A stretch of DNA of 64,000 nt from Mucilaginibacter tolerans. GTDB taxonomy: Bacteria > Bacteroidota > Bacteroidia > Sphingobacteriales > Sphingobacteriaceae. The notes under the pieces were generated by a model. It was not told the origin of the DNA and made no database searches. It saw nothing but the letters and a program-made list of their open reading frames with translations. The DNA lies in contig NZ_JAUMKB010000001.1 of the NCBI RefSeq assembly GCF_030519375.1, positions 248,001-312,000 of the forward strand, in the 5' to 3' direction. Position 1 is the first letter of the stretch. The number at the start of each line of letters is the position of its first letter. Positions 44,885 through 52,558 of the stretch are shown here, in pieces. The translations under genes were made by a program, and so were the position numbers.

Positions 44885-45796
44885 ATGAGCCGTTCAAAAA
44901 AAATAAAGATCATTCTTCCTATCGTGATCACCCTGTTTTTGGGTGCTTATGCTGATCATAAACATGTTCGGCAAAAGCTGAACATTACCGGCCGTTTACA
45001 GGATAAGCAGATGGACGAGATCTCGGGCATAGCGGCATCCGCTATTCACGAAGGCATTTACTATGTACATAATGACAGCGGCGATACCAGTCGCTTTTTT
45101 GCTATTACTCCGCAGGGGAATATCAAATCGGTGATCTATTTTAAAGGCGATGCAAAAGAAAAACAAGGGGTTCGAGATTGTGAGGACATTGCTGTAGGGC
45201 CCGGACCGGTAAAGGGCAAAAGTTATGTATATATGGGCGACATTGGCGATAACGGCGCTGTACGGAAATACATTACAATCTACCGCATAGAAGATCAAAA
45301 ATCATGGATCGGAACAGATAGCATTATCAAAACGAATGCAGTTCCGGTGCATCTCAGATATCCGGATGGCCCGCGTGATGCAGAAACGCTGATGGTTGAC
45401 CCTATCGAAAAGCTATTCTACATTGTTTCAAAACGAACCGATTCGGTTTCCGTATATACCTCTCCACTAAACTTTAAACCTAATGACACTGTAACGCTAA
45501 CCAAACGCTGTAAGCTATATTTCAATGGGTTCCGTCCATTTAAGTGGATAACTGCCGGAGACATTTCAAGGGATGGCCAACAAATATTGCTAAAAGATTA
45601 TGTAAAGGTTTATTACTGGAAACGTAATGGAAGCGAACCCATCTGGAAAACAATGCAAAGAAAGCCAGTAGATTTACCTTACCAGCAGGAGAAGCAAGGC
45701 GAGGCAATCGGATTTACATTGGATGGTAAAGGCTATTATACCACGAGCGAAGGCGTTTTTGCTCCTATCTATTATTACAACGTGCCGGAGAAATAA
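44885..45796 (+). CDS. Exported beta-propeller-like hypothetical protein
   Basis: This 303-residue protein has a single N-terminal hydrophobic segment (IKIILPIVITLFLGAYA) acting as signal or anchor. Repeated blade-like sequence follows: QMDEISGIAAS, YYVHNDSGDTSRFFAITPQG, CEDIAVGPG and GDIGDNGAVRKYITIYRI. Similar proteins in soil bacteria are annotated only as hypothetical or propeller-like. I chose the ATG at 44885 over a TTG five codons upstream because the basic MSRSKK start suits a signal. No catalytic residues are evident and the role is unknown. Confidence 0.75.
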   Translation: MSRSKKIKIILPIVITLFLGAYADHKHVRQKLNITGRLQDKQMDEISGIAASAIHEGIYYVHNDSGDTSRFFAITPQGNIKSVIYFKGDAKEKQGVRDCEDIAVGPGPVKGKSYVYMGDIGDNGAVRKYITIYRIEDQKSWIGTDSIIKTNAVPVHLRYPDGPRDAETLMVDPIEKLFYIVSKRTDSVSVYTSPLNFKPNDTVTLTKRCKLYFNGFRPFKWITAGDISRDGQQILLKDYVKVYYWKRNGSEPIWKTMQRKPVDLPYQQEKQGEAIGFTLDGKGYYTTSEGVFAPIYYYNVPEK

Positions 45797-45846
45797 ATTC
45801 CCCCGAAAACAAGCAACATCTTAACTCTCATCTCATCTTATTGATA

Positions 45847-45871
45847 TTAACGGACACTTGCTGTTCGTTAA
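45847..45871. promoter_or_regulatory. 25-bp imperfect palindrome upstream of the serine hydrolase
   Basis: TTAACGGACA and TGTTCGTTAA form 10-bp arms around CTTGC with one G-T difference. A TACATTTA element (45874-45881) follows directly. The position suits an operator of a dimeric regulator. Confidence 0.5.
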
Positions 45872-45975
45872 TGATACATTTACGTTGACATCAAATCGCG
45901 TAAGCAGCTTTAAATTAGAACCATACAAAACCGGCATTAAATTTAATAACAGTTCTTTTATAACCACTCACACAC

Positions 45976-47379
45976 ATGAAAAGATTTACCTGCAGTCTTA
46001 CCTTACTAATACTTATCTGCACATCGGCATTAGCACAGGAAAAATACCTGACTAACCTGATGAAAGAATATGGCATACCCGGCATGCAATTGGTTTGTAT
46101 TAAAGACAATAAAATTCAAAATATTAACCTGGGGGTTATAAGCAAAGGATCGGATAAAAATGTGACTTCGAATACCGTTTTCGAGGCGGCATCATTGAGC
46201 AAATGTGTTTTTTCTTATATAGTGATGCGTCTGTATGACCGTGGTGTTATCGATCTTGATAAGCCGCTGATAGACTATATAGGCAACTATGACCGCTTTG
46301 ACCCAAGCGATACCCGATATGCTAAGATAACCGGCAGAATGGTACTGCGCCATACTACCGGGCTGCCTAACTGGGGAGACAAATATGCCAAGTTGATTTT
46401 CACACCAGACAGTACATTTTCTTATTCGGGCGAAGGGTTTCAATACCTGCAACATGTAGTTGAAAAGCTCACTAATAAATCGTTGAATGACCTGGCACAA
46501 CAGGAAGTATTTACACCGTTGGGTATGACTAACTCCAGCTACGCATGGACTGATAAATTTGATACGCTGGCCGCCTTTGGCAATAGTCCTGATGTGATAA
46601 AAAGGCATAAAAATCAGATGGCTGCTGCAAGTCTGCTAACCTCTGCTCACGATTATGCCGTCTTTTTGCAGGCTTTGATAAACGGTGTTGGTTTAAAACC
46701 AGAAACACAAAAGATGATGTTCACTACTGCATCAAATGCCGATTGGTTTAAGCATCATATTGACGCTGAAACCAAAAAGCATATCTCGTGGGGCCTCGGT
46801 GTGGGTTTGCAGGAGAATAAAACCGGAAAATGGATATGGCATTGGGGCGATAATGGCGATTTTAAGGCTTTTTATATTGCCAATCCGGAAAAGAAGGAAA
46901 TACTGGTTTACTTTACTTATTGCACATGGGGGTTGCACATTACCACAGATGTTCTGAATTCCTTCTTTCCAAAGCAAACCTGGTGGCCGTGCCTGTGGAC
47001 AGGTTACCAGTTTCACGAGCTGCAAAGAATGGAAACATTTATGGCTAAGCTGAAAAAGCAAGGTTATGAACATGCTATCGAAATAGCTGATGAAATGAAG
47101 CAAAAAGACAGCGGCTTCAATTTGCCAGAAGATGATGTAAACGACCTGGGCTTCATTCTGATGCGCGACAATAGGAAAAAAGAAGCAGTTGAGGTATTCA
47201 AATTCAACCTCGCCAAGTTCCCTACCAGCGCCAATGCCTATGATAGTTTAGCCGAAGGTTATGAGGCGAGGGGCGAAAAGGAATTGGCTATTAAAAACTT
47301 CAAGAAAGCCATTGAGCTGAACCCGAAGAATACTTATGCTGCGGATCGGGTTAAAGAGTTGGAAAAGAGTACTCAATAA
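45976..47379 (+). CDS. Serine hydrolase (class C beta-lactamase fold) with C-terminal TPR
   Basis: This 467-residue exported protein has a signal peptide ending SALAQ. The beta-lactamase-type motif SxxK is SLSK with Ser73, the second motif region reads FSYSGEGFQYL (Tyr-Ser-Gly in place of Tyr-x-Asn), and the third is HWGDNG. After about residue 360 there is a TPR segment (NAYDSLAEGYEARGEKELAIKNFKKAIELNP, of which AIELNP is typical). The fold covers beta-lactamases, DD-peptidases and esterases. The missing Asn in the second motif makes classical beta-lactamase activity less likely than peptidase or esterase activity. Confidence 0.88.
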   Translation: MKRFTCSLTLLILICTSALAQEKYLTNLMKEYGIPGMQLVCIKDNKIQNINLGVISKGSDKNVTSNTVFEAASLSKCVFSYIVMRLYDRGVIDLDKPLIDYIGNYDRFDPSDTRYAKITGRMVLRHTTGLPNWGDKYAKLIFTPDSTFSYSGEGFQYLQHVVEKLTNKSLNDLAQQEVFTPLGMTNSSYAWTDKFDTLAAFGNSPDVIKRHKNQMAAASLLTSAHDYAVFLQALINGVGLKPETQKMMFTTASNADWFKHHIDAETKKHISWGLGVGLQENKTGKWIWHWGDNGDFKAFYIANPEKKEILVYFTYCTWGLHITTDVLNSFFPKQTWWPCLWTGYQFHELQRMETFMAKLKKQGYEHAIEIADEMKQKDSGFNLPEDDVNDLGFILMRDNRKKEAVEVFKFNLAKFPTSANAYDSLAEGYEARGEKELAIKNFKKAIELNPKNTYAADRVKELEKSTQ

Positions 47380-47389
47380 AATAAGGGGG

Positions 47390-47463
47390 CTGTTAGTCTG
47401 AGCTTGTCGAATACTATGTGGGCAGGCCTTTGGCTCTATCCTTCGACAAGCTCAAGATGACAC
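47390..47463. repeat. Dispersed palindromic repeat, copy R1
   Basis: GAGCTTGTCGAA (47400-47411) and its exact reverse complement (47442-47453) flank an AGGCCT-containing centre. It lies between convergent gene ends. The copy is diverged from R2-R4 but keeps the overall plan. Confidence 0.65.
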
Positions 47464-47470
47464 CAATTAT

Positions 47471-48724
47471 TTATTGAAACCTATCCACCGCAAACGGCGT
47501 GATATTCATCTCTGGCGATTGACTATTCAATACCTGGCTAATGATCTTACCAGTTGCAGGTCCTAAACTTAACCCAATCATGGCATGTCCTGTTGCTACC
47601 GCCAGGTTTTTGTATTTGTTTGATGAACCGATATACGGCATCCCATCAGGCGATACCGGGCGAAAGCCAAACCAGATATCTTTTTTCTGCGGCATTTCAG
47701 GTTTAAAGTTCGGGAAGTACTTTGGCACCGACTCCACTATTCCCTGCACACGATTCATATTGATCCGGCTATTAATCTTGCCCACTTCCATCGTACCACC
47801 ATATCGTATGCTATTATTCATCGGGGTGATAGCTACGCGGGCTTCGCATAGTATGGATGGAATGGTCATGCGTTTGGATTCATCCTGCGGCACCATGAAT
47901 GAATAGCCTTTTCCTGGCATTAAAGGCACTTTGAAACCCGCTAGTCGCGCTATACCGGGGGACCATGCTCCACCTGCCAGTACATAAGCATCGCCTTTAA
48001 ATTCTTTGTCTTTACTGCTTACCGAAGTGATTTTACCTTCACTATGCGCAATCCTCACAATCTCAGTATTTCGGTAGATGGTTGCTCCTTTTGCGTTTTC
48101 GATATATTTTATCAGCTCACGCATTAACTTATTAGGATACAAATGCGCATCACAATGATAATGAACCGCACCTAAAATGTCCATTTCTACTCCGGGCTGT
48201 AGTTTGCCGCATTCCTCCGGACTAAGATATTGCGCATCAAGTCCGAGATTGATAGCCTGCTCAGCCATGTGCTTTTCTTCTTCAACAAACTTTGGGGTTT
48301 TAAACAGCATTAATATGCCTTTATCTTCTAACCCAAAATCGATATTTGCATCCTTTTCAAATTCCTGGAAAAGCACCTTGCTCATAACAGATATATCGCG
48401 CAATGCGCCTGCTGAACGGTCGACATGCTTACGGGTAGCGCTTTTCAGGAACTTTAATCCCCAGCCAATCAGCTCAGGATTAAGTGAGGGCTTTACATAG
48501 AATGGGCTTTTACTGTCAAACATCCAGCGGATACCCTGCTCCACCATTCCTGGCGCAGCCAGTGGTATAAAATGGCTCGGGGTGATCATCCCCGCATTGC
48601 CATACGAACAATTGTCGGACAAGTCGCCCTGATCGATAATATCAACTTCCCAACCTGATTTATTAAGGTAGTACGCGGAAAACAACCCAATTATACCGCC
48701 ACCTATGATAACTGCTTTACTCAT
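47471..48724 (-). CDS. DadA-like FAD oxidase/dehydrogenase, likely cis-4-hydroxy-D-proline dehydrogenase
   Basis: This 417-residue FAD enzyme of the D-amino-acid dehydrogenase family has the dinucleotide-binding motif IIGGGIIGLFSAYYL at the N-terminus. The C-terminal FAD loop contains ATGHAMIGLSLGPATG. I chose the ATG at 48724 because the frame upstream to 48790 runs into the repeat element. It is the last gene of the hydroxyproline operon. In that pathway this enzyme oxidises cis-4-hydroxy-D-proline to pyrroline-4-hydroxy-2-carboxylate. The family also oxidises other D-amino acids, so the assignment rests on the neighbours. Confidence 0.9.
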   Translation of the reverse strand: MSKAVIIGGGIIGLFSAYYLNKSGWEVDIIDQGDLSDNCSYGNAGMITPSHFIPLAAPGMVEQGIRWMFDSKSPFYVKPSLNPELIGWGLKFLKSATRKHVDRSAGALRDISVMSKVLFQEFEKDANIDFGLEDKGILMLFKTPKFVEEEKHMAEQAINLGLDAQYLSPEECGKLQPGVEMDILGAVHYHCDAHLYPNKLMRELIKYIENAKGATIYRNTEIVRIAHSEGKITSVSSKDKEFKGDAYVLAGGAWSPGIARLAGFKVPLMPGKGYSFMVPQDESKRMTIPSILCEARVAITPMNNSIRYGGTMEVGKINSRINMNRVQGIVESVPKYFPNFKPEMPQKKDIWFGFRPVSPDGMPYIGSSNKYKNLAVATGHAMIGLSLGPATGKIISQVLNSQSPEMNITPFAVDRFQ

Positions 48725-48781
48725 TTTTGATATCTGCTTCACTATGTTATTTCTTGGTTCCCGCAAAATAACGTCGTGGGT

Positions 48782-48860
48782 GGGTGTCATACTGAGGTTC
48801 TCGAAGCATAGTGGGCAAAGGCCTCTACGCGCACACTGCGAGTGCCTCAGTGTGACACCC
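48782..48860. repeat. Dispersed palindromic repeat, copy R2
   Basis: The arms at 48782-48803 and 48839-48860 are reverse complements at 19 of 22 positions (GGGTGTCAYACTGAGG core), around an AAAGGCCT centre. It sits inside the hydroxyproline operon between the epimerase and the oxidase genes. A run of T follows on the plus strand only, so it should not end the operon transcript. Confidence 0.8.
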
Positions 48861-48877
48861 CATTTTTTTTTGTTCGT

Positions 48878-49879
48878 TTATATCACCTGGAACCCATACG
48901 CATACGGATCCTCATCATCAATTTTTATGGTATTGTATCCGTAAACCCGCGCCCAACCTTCTATACTTGGGATAATAGCCGGTTTACCACCTACCTGTAC
49001 CTCATCCTCTACTCTTCCGATAAACTGGCTGCCAATGATACTTTCGTGTATAAACTGGTCGCCTTTTTTTAGTTTACCTTTAGCGTGCCATTGCGCCATA
49101 CGGGCCGAGGTGCCTGTGCCGCAAGGTGAACGGTCAATCGCCTTATCGCCATAAAACACAGCGTTACGTGCCGTAGCTTCGGATGATATCGTTTTACCAG
49201 CCCAAAGAACATGGGTGCAGGTATTGATCGTTGGGTTATCAGGATGAACGAAAGTATATTTTTCATTTATCCGCTGACGAATCACCCGGCTCCATGATAT
49301 TAGTTGATCGGCGCTGTAGTTTTCCAGGCCTTTAAAGTTGGGCTGAGGATCAACTATGGCATAAAAATTACCGCCATAGCTCACATCAAAAGTGAGTGTC
49401 CCCAGATCAGGGCATTCTACATCAAGGTTCTCTGCAGCAAGATAAGCAGGAACATTGGTTAGCTTAACCGATTTTACTTTTTGCCCTTCCTGTTTATATT
49501 CGATCAGTACCAAACCGGCAGGCGCTTCCATACGCACAATACCTTTGGTCTTAGGGATAATCAGTCCTTCTTCTATCGCAATGGTGATCGTACCGATAGT
49601 GCCATGCCCGCACATAGGCAGACAACCGCTGGTCTCGATAAATAATACAGCTACATCATTCTTTGGGTCATGTGGCGGGTATAAAATACTCCCTGACATC
49701 ATATCATGCCCACGAGGTTCAAACATTAGTCCCTTGCGTATCCAGTCATATTCTTTCAGAAAATGCTGACGTTTGTCGCTCATGTTCTCCCCGCTCAGGT
49801 TTGGGCCGCCACCAGCTACCAGTCTTACCGGGTTACCGCAGGTATGCGCATCTATACAAAAAAAAGTCTTACTTGACAT
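48878..49879 (-). CDS. 4-hydroxyproline 2-epimerase (proline racemase family)
   Basis: This 333-residue cytosolic enzyme is of the proline racemase family. Both catalytic cysteines are present, Cys90 in LPMCGHGT and Cys253 in SPCGTGT. The Cys/Cys pair marks an epimerase rather than the 3-hydroxyproline dehydratases, which have Thr or Ser at one site. It converts trans-4-hydroxy-L-proline to cis-4-hydroxy-D-proline, the first step of the pathway encoded by this operon. The substrate-binding DRSPCGTG region and the HTCGNP start motif fit that role. No amino-acid transporter is adjacent. Confidence 0.94.
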   Translation of the reverse strand: MSSKTFFCIDAHTCGNPVRLVAGGGPNLSGENMSDKRQHFLKEYDWIRKGLMFEPRGHDMMSGSILYPPHDPKNDVAVLFIETSGCLPMCGHGTIGTITIAIEEGLIIPKTKGIVRMEAPAGLVLIEYKQEGQKVKSVKLTNVPAYLAAENLDVECPDLGTLTFDVSYGGNFYAIVDPQPNFKGLENYSADQLISWSRVIRQRINEKYTFVHPDNPTINTCTHVLWAGKTISSEATARNAVFYGDKAIDRSPCGTGTSARMAQWHAKGKLKKGDQFIHESIIGSQFIGRVEDEVQVGGKPAIIPSIEGWARVYGYNTIKIDDEDPYAYGFQVI

Positions 49880-49886
49880 GATTCTT

Positions 49887-49940
49887 AGTCTTAAGTCCGA
49901 AGTCTTTAGTCTAAAGTCTCAGATAATCCGACTTAAGACT
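49887..49940. repeat. Short-word inverted repeat (AGTCTTAAGTC)
   Basis: AGTCTTAAGTC at 49887 recurs as its reverse complement at 49930, with related degenerate words (AAGTCTTTAGTCTAAAGTCT) between and after. It lies between the aldehyde dehydrogenase and epimerase genes of the operon. Confidence 0.6.
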
Positions 49941-49955
49941 TTTGACTTACGACTT

Positions 49956-51527
49956 CTATTTAGTCCATTTATTATCAACCAGGCGCCATATTTCGAGCGG
50001 GTTGCCGTCTTTTAATTCATCAGGCAGCAGGTCATGCGCCCAGTTTTGCCAGCTTACGGGGCGTACAAAACGTTTGATAGCCCCTGTACCCACCGACGTA
50101 AAACGACCATCGGAAGTAGCAGGAAATGGCCCGCCGTGCTGCATGGATGGCACCACTTCAACGCCTGTTGGCACATTATTCATGATCACGCGGCCCGCTA
50201 TTTTAGCCAGGTTTTGGATCAGCGATTTATGCTTTGGCAGATCCGTTTCATCTGATACTATACTTGCGGTTAACTGACCAGGCAAAACATTAAGAATCTG
50301 TTGCACCTGTACTTCGTAATCAGCCTCTATCAATAAAGAATATGGGCCAAAAACTTCATCTTTCAGTTTAGGATTAACCAAAAACGACGAAGCGCTCACA
50401 GTAGCTACTAATGGCTGTGCCTGATTGGCTTTCTCTCCATTCACAATTCCCCTATTGATAATAGAAACTCCTTGCTCTTCCAGCATTTCTTCCGATAGAT
50501 TCGCGTAGTTTTTGCAGATGCCGGGTGTAAGCATTGTGGTAGAGCTGATCTTGGCTATCGCCTCGCCCAAAGCATTTTTGAATTTCTTTAATCCATCAGA
50601 TTTTATTGCTATCAGCAAACCCGGGTTAGTACAGAACTGCCCGGCGCCTAAAGTGATGGATGCAGCATATTGTTCAGCGATCTGCTGATACCGGTTATCC
50701 AATGCATCGGGCAATATAATCACTGGGTTAACGCTACCCATTTCGGCAAATACAGGTATGGGTTCTTGGCGCTGCTGAGCCAACTTTACTAAAGCCATTC
50801 CGCCTTTATAAGAACCTGTAAAGGTGACTATCCTAGTTTTTGGATGCTTTACCAAAGCCTGGCCGACAGTATAACCGTCATCATAAAGTATGGAGAACAC
50901 GCCTTCGGGCATGTTATGTTTTTCGGCAGCCTTTTTAATAGCTGATGCAACCAGAGCGCTTGTACCGGGATGAGCAGGGTGCGCCTTCACGATCACTGGG
51001 CAACCTGCGGCCAAAGCCGAGGCTGTGTCTCCACCTGCCACTGAGAAAGCCAGTGGGAAATTACTCGCGCCAAAAACCACCGCCGGACCAACAGGTATCA
51101 ACATTTTTCGGATATCTGGTCGCGGTGCGGGTTTTCTTTCAGGTAAAGCACTGTCAATAACTGCCTCTACCCATGAGCCTTCCTCCACCAGATCGGCAAA
51201 CATGCACAGCTGGCCGGTTGTGCGGCCGCGTTCGCCCTGTAAGCGTGCCTGAGGCAAACCACTCTCGGCCATAGCACGTTCTATTAGCTCTTCGCCTAAA
51301 GCGTTAATCTCATCAGCAATACTGCGTAAAAAGTTCGCTTTTGTTTTTTTATCAATATATCGATAAACATCTGATGCTTTTTCAGCCAGATCTAGCGTTG
51401 CATCAACATCAGCCAACGTTGCTGATTGAAATTCACCGGGTAATTCATTTCCGGACGACGGATCGATCGCCTGAAATGTTTTACCACCGTTTTTATATTT
51501 ATAACCTACCAGGTTTTGTGTTTCCAT
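49956..51527 (-). CDS. Alpha-ketoglutaric semialdehyde (2,5-dioxovalerate) dehydrogenase
   Basis: This 523-residue NAD(P)-dependent aldehyde dehydrogenase has the catalytic Cys near residue 299 in GAGQFCTNPG and the general base Glu in AEMGSVNPV. The length and the GQFCTNPG form are typical of the KGSADH type that oxidises alpha-ketoglutaric semialdehyde to 2-oxoglutarate. This is the last chemical step of the hydroxyproline pathway and also of pentose and glucarate oxidation. Its place between the deaminase and the epimerase genes supports the hydroxyproline role. It lies 65 bp after the deaminase gene. Confidence 0.93.
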   Translation of the reverse strand: METQNLVGYKYKNGGKTFQAIDPSSGNELPGEFQSATLADVDATLDLAEKASDVYRYIDKKTKANFLRSIADEINALGEELIERAMAESGLPQARLQGERGRTTGQLCMFADLVEEGSWVEAVIDSALPERKPAPRPDIRKMLIPVGPAVVFGASNFPLAFSVAGGDTASALAAGCPVIVKAHPAHPGTSALVASAIKKAAEKHNMPEGVFSILYDDGYTVGQALVKHPKTRIVTFTGSYKGGMALVKLAQQRQEPIPVFAEMGSVNPVIILPDALDNRYQQIAEQYAASITLGAGQFCTNPGLLIAIKSDGLKKFKNALGEAIAKISSTTMLTPGICKNYANLSEEMLEEQGVSIINRGIVNGEKANQAQPLVATVSASSFLVNPKLKDEVFGPYSLLIEADYEVQVQQILNVLPGQLTASIVSDETDLPKHKSLIQNLAKIAGRVIMNNVPTGVEVVPSMQHGGPFPATSDGRFTSVGTGAIKRFVRPVSWQNWAHDLLPDELKDGNPLEIWRLVDNKWTK

Positions 51528-51592
51528 GATATTAATTTATGGCTAAAACATAAACCATGACAATGAGTTTGAACCCAGTCAGTGTTTAATAT

Positions 51593-52531
51593 TTATGCCA
51601 GTTGTGCCGATTCGACTTTTCCCCAACTACCTTCAGGCAACACAGGCCGGTTTGCCAATGCATCATTAATGGTTTTCAATACCTTTTCGCGCTCAGCACC
51701 TTCAATTTTCAGGCGTGGTGCACGCACATTTTCAGTACCGATGCCTGTCGCAACCTCTGCCAGCTTAATGTATTGAACCAGTTTTGGATGAATATCCAGT
51801 TCCAGAACTGGTAAAAACCAGCGATAAATAGCCAAAGCCTCGCTGATGCGGTTGGCTTTTACCAAACGGTAAATAGCAACTGTTTCTCTGGGAAAGGCGT
51901 CGACCAAACCGGCTACCCAGCCGTCAGCACCCATTACCAGGCTTTCCATAGCCAATGGGTCAACGCCTGTCATGATCTTGAAACGATCCCCAAAGCGGTT
52001 GATCATCCTGGTCACGTTGGAAATATCTCTGGTAGATTCTTTAACTGCTTGTATATTATCATACTTTGCTAATTCTTCAAACATATCCAGCGTTACTTCT
52101 ATCTTGTAATCCACCGGATTGTTGTAGATCATGATGGGAAGCGGTGTGCTTTTAGCTACAGCAGTTAAAAAAGCCAATGTTTCGCCATCATCAGCTTTAT
52201 AACGCATAGGTGGTAGCAGCATTAAACCACTTGCACCATATTCTAATGCTTTTTGAGCACAAGCTACAGCAGCTTTGGTAGTCTGTTCAGCAATATTTAG
52301 TAGTACGGGAACTTTCCCTTCTACAAACTCAACTGTATGCTTTAATAATGCATATTTTTCTTCTTCATTTAAAACGCTTGCTTCGCCTAATGAGCCGCCT
52401 AAGATAAGGCCATCTACACCTGCCTCTAATTGCGCATTGATATTGTGATCAAATGCCTCGAAATCCAGTTCATCATTATCTGTGAACTTAGTTGTAACTG
52501 CGGGGAACACCCCTTTCCATTCAAATTTCAT
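51593..52531 (-). CDS. DHDPS-family lyase, likely pyrroline-4-hydroxy-2-carboxylate deaminase
   Basis: This 312-residue TIM barrel of the dihydrodipicolinate synthase / N-acetylneuraminate lyase family has the Schiff-base Lys164 in QAVKEST and the conserved Tyr in IMIYNNP. It also has the GGSLGEAS loop in place of the usual GTTGE. In the hydroxyproline operon the expected reaction is deamination of pyrroline-4-hydroxy-2-carboxylate to alpha-ketoglutaric semialdehyde. The family alone would allow other aldolase or lyase roles. It follows the GH127 gene by 27 bp. Confidence 0.92.
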   Translation of the reverse strand: MKFEWKGVFPAVTTKFTDNDELDFEAFDHNINAQLEAGVDGLILGGSLGEASVLNEEEKYALLKHTVEFVEGKVPVLLNIAEQTTKAAVACAQKALEYGASGLMLLPPMRYKADDGETLAFLTAVAKSTPLPIMIYNNPVDYKIEVTLDMFEELAKYDNIQAVKESTRDISNVTRMINRFGDRFKIMTGVDPLAMESLVMGADGWVAGLVDAFPRETVAIYRLVKANRISEALAIYRWFLPVLELDIHPKLVQYIKLAEVATGIGTENVRAPRLKIEGAEREKVLKTINDALANRPVLPEGSWGKVESAQLA

Positions 52532-52558
52532 ACTGTTGTTTAAAATCGTTCTGTTTAT

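Noticed and set aside
45976..47379. Serine hydrolase as a resistance beta-lactamase
   Set aside because: The second motif lacks the Asn of Tyr-x-Asn and a TPR tail is present, so peptidase or esterase activity is more likely.
48782..48875. Repeat R2 as a terminator splitting the hydroxyproline operon
   Set aside because: The T-run lies only on the plus-strand side, while the operon is read on the minus strand.
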